A stretch of DNA of 64,000 nucleotides from Gemmatimonadaceae bacterium (GTDB taxonomy: Bacteria > Gemmatimonadota > Gemmatimonadetes > Gemmatimonadales > Gemmatimonadaceae): NCBI GenBank assembly GCA_025928335.1, contig JAICJQ010000001.1, forward strand, positions 30,320 through 94,319. The letters run 5' to 3'. Positions 63,480 through 64,000 of this stretch are shown in pieces (the stretch's first letter is position 1; each line of letters begins with the position of its first letter). A program made the translations under genes and the position numbers. Below the pieces are notes generated by a model. It had not been told where the DNA came from, ran no database searches, and worked only from the letters and a program-made list of their open reading frames with translations.

Positions 63480-64000
63480 TCAGTCGATAAGCATCGACGC
63501 GGGATCTTCCATCAGTTCCTTCACCCGGACGAGGAAGAGCACTGCCTGTTGTCCGTCGATAACCCGGTGATCGTAGGAGAGGGCGATGTACATCATCGGG
63601 CGAATCTCGACTTTGCCGTTCACCGCCATCGGCCGGTCTTGAATCTTGTGCAGCCCGAGAATGCCGACCTGCGGGAAGTTGATGATCGGCGTCGAGACGA
63701 GGGATCCGAAGACGCCACCGTTCGTGATCGTGAACGTGCCCCCCGTGAGATCGTCCATCGTCAGCTTGCCGTCTCTCGCGCGCTTCGCGACCGCGCCGAT
63801 CTCGCGCGAGATGTCGATCAGTCCGCGGCGGTCGGCGTCCTTGATGTTCGGCACGACGAGCCCCGCATCCGACGCGACGGCAATGCCCATGTTCACGTAG
63901 TGCTTGTAGACGATCGCGTCGCCGTCGATCTGCGCATTGACGACCGGGTACGTCTTGAGCGCCATGCACGCCGCCTTCACGAAGAACGGCATGTACGAGA
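63480..64000 (-). CDS. sucB: 2-oxoacid dehydrogenase E2 (dihydrolipoamide succinyltransferase-like), C-terminal part, truncated by window end
   Basis: [52 protein letters not shown] catalytic motif. Confidence 0.85.
   Translation of the reverse strand, partial: SYMPFFVKAACMALKTYPVVNAQIDGDAIVYKHYVNMGIAVASDAGLVVPNIKDADRRGLIDISREIGAVAKRARDGKLTMDDLTGGTFTITNGGVFGSLVSTPIINFPQVGILGLHKIQDRPMAVNGKVEIRPMMYIALSYDHRVIDGQQAVLFLVRVKELMEDPASMLID

Overview
The 64 kb window is GC-rich and gene-dense. Its gene content suggests Gemmatimonadota: DUF1501/DUF1800 secreted proteins, many secreted hypotheticals, a TonB-dependent receptor with a CarboxypepD-like N-terminus, ECF sigma operons, and short GGGGTCTGACCCC palindromes. 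That assignment is inference only. I saw no rRNA, tRNA, CRISPR array, transposase or prophage. The strongest candidate for an undescribed system is a tightly coupled same-strand locus at 1611-12510. It encodes a fatty-acid desaturase, a CDP-archaeol-synthase (CarS)-like membrane protein, a rifampin-phosphotransferase-like dikinase, a UbiA-like membrane protein, a methyltransferase, a PlsC acyltransferase, a fatty-acyl-AMP ligase, and an ACP-thioester reductase fused to an APH-like kinase domain. This looks like a specialised lipid or alkyl-lipid pathway. Its first gene is preceded by a perfect 12-bp hairpin whose 3' arm contains the Shine-Dalgarno sequence. Other notable items are a KamA/GNAT/tandem ATP-grasp cluster, an EF-G paralog lacking the NKxD motif, a TonB receptor with an LTxxQ-like C-terminal tail, a dispersed GTCTGACCCC palindrome family (one copy inside a coding sequence), inverted repeats of the CATCCTGAG type, and CCCCCG microsatellites inside two coding regions. 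Housekeeping genes include thyX, rnhA, otsA/otsB, lpdA and the C-terminal part of a 2-oxoacid dehydrogenase E2.
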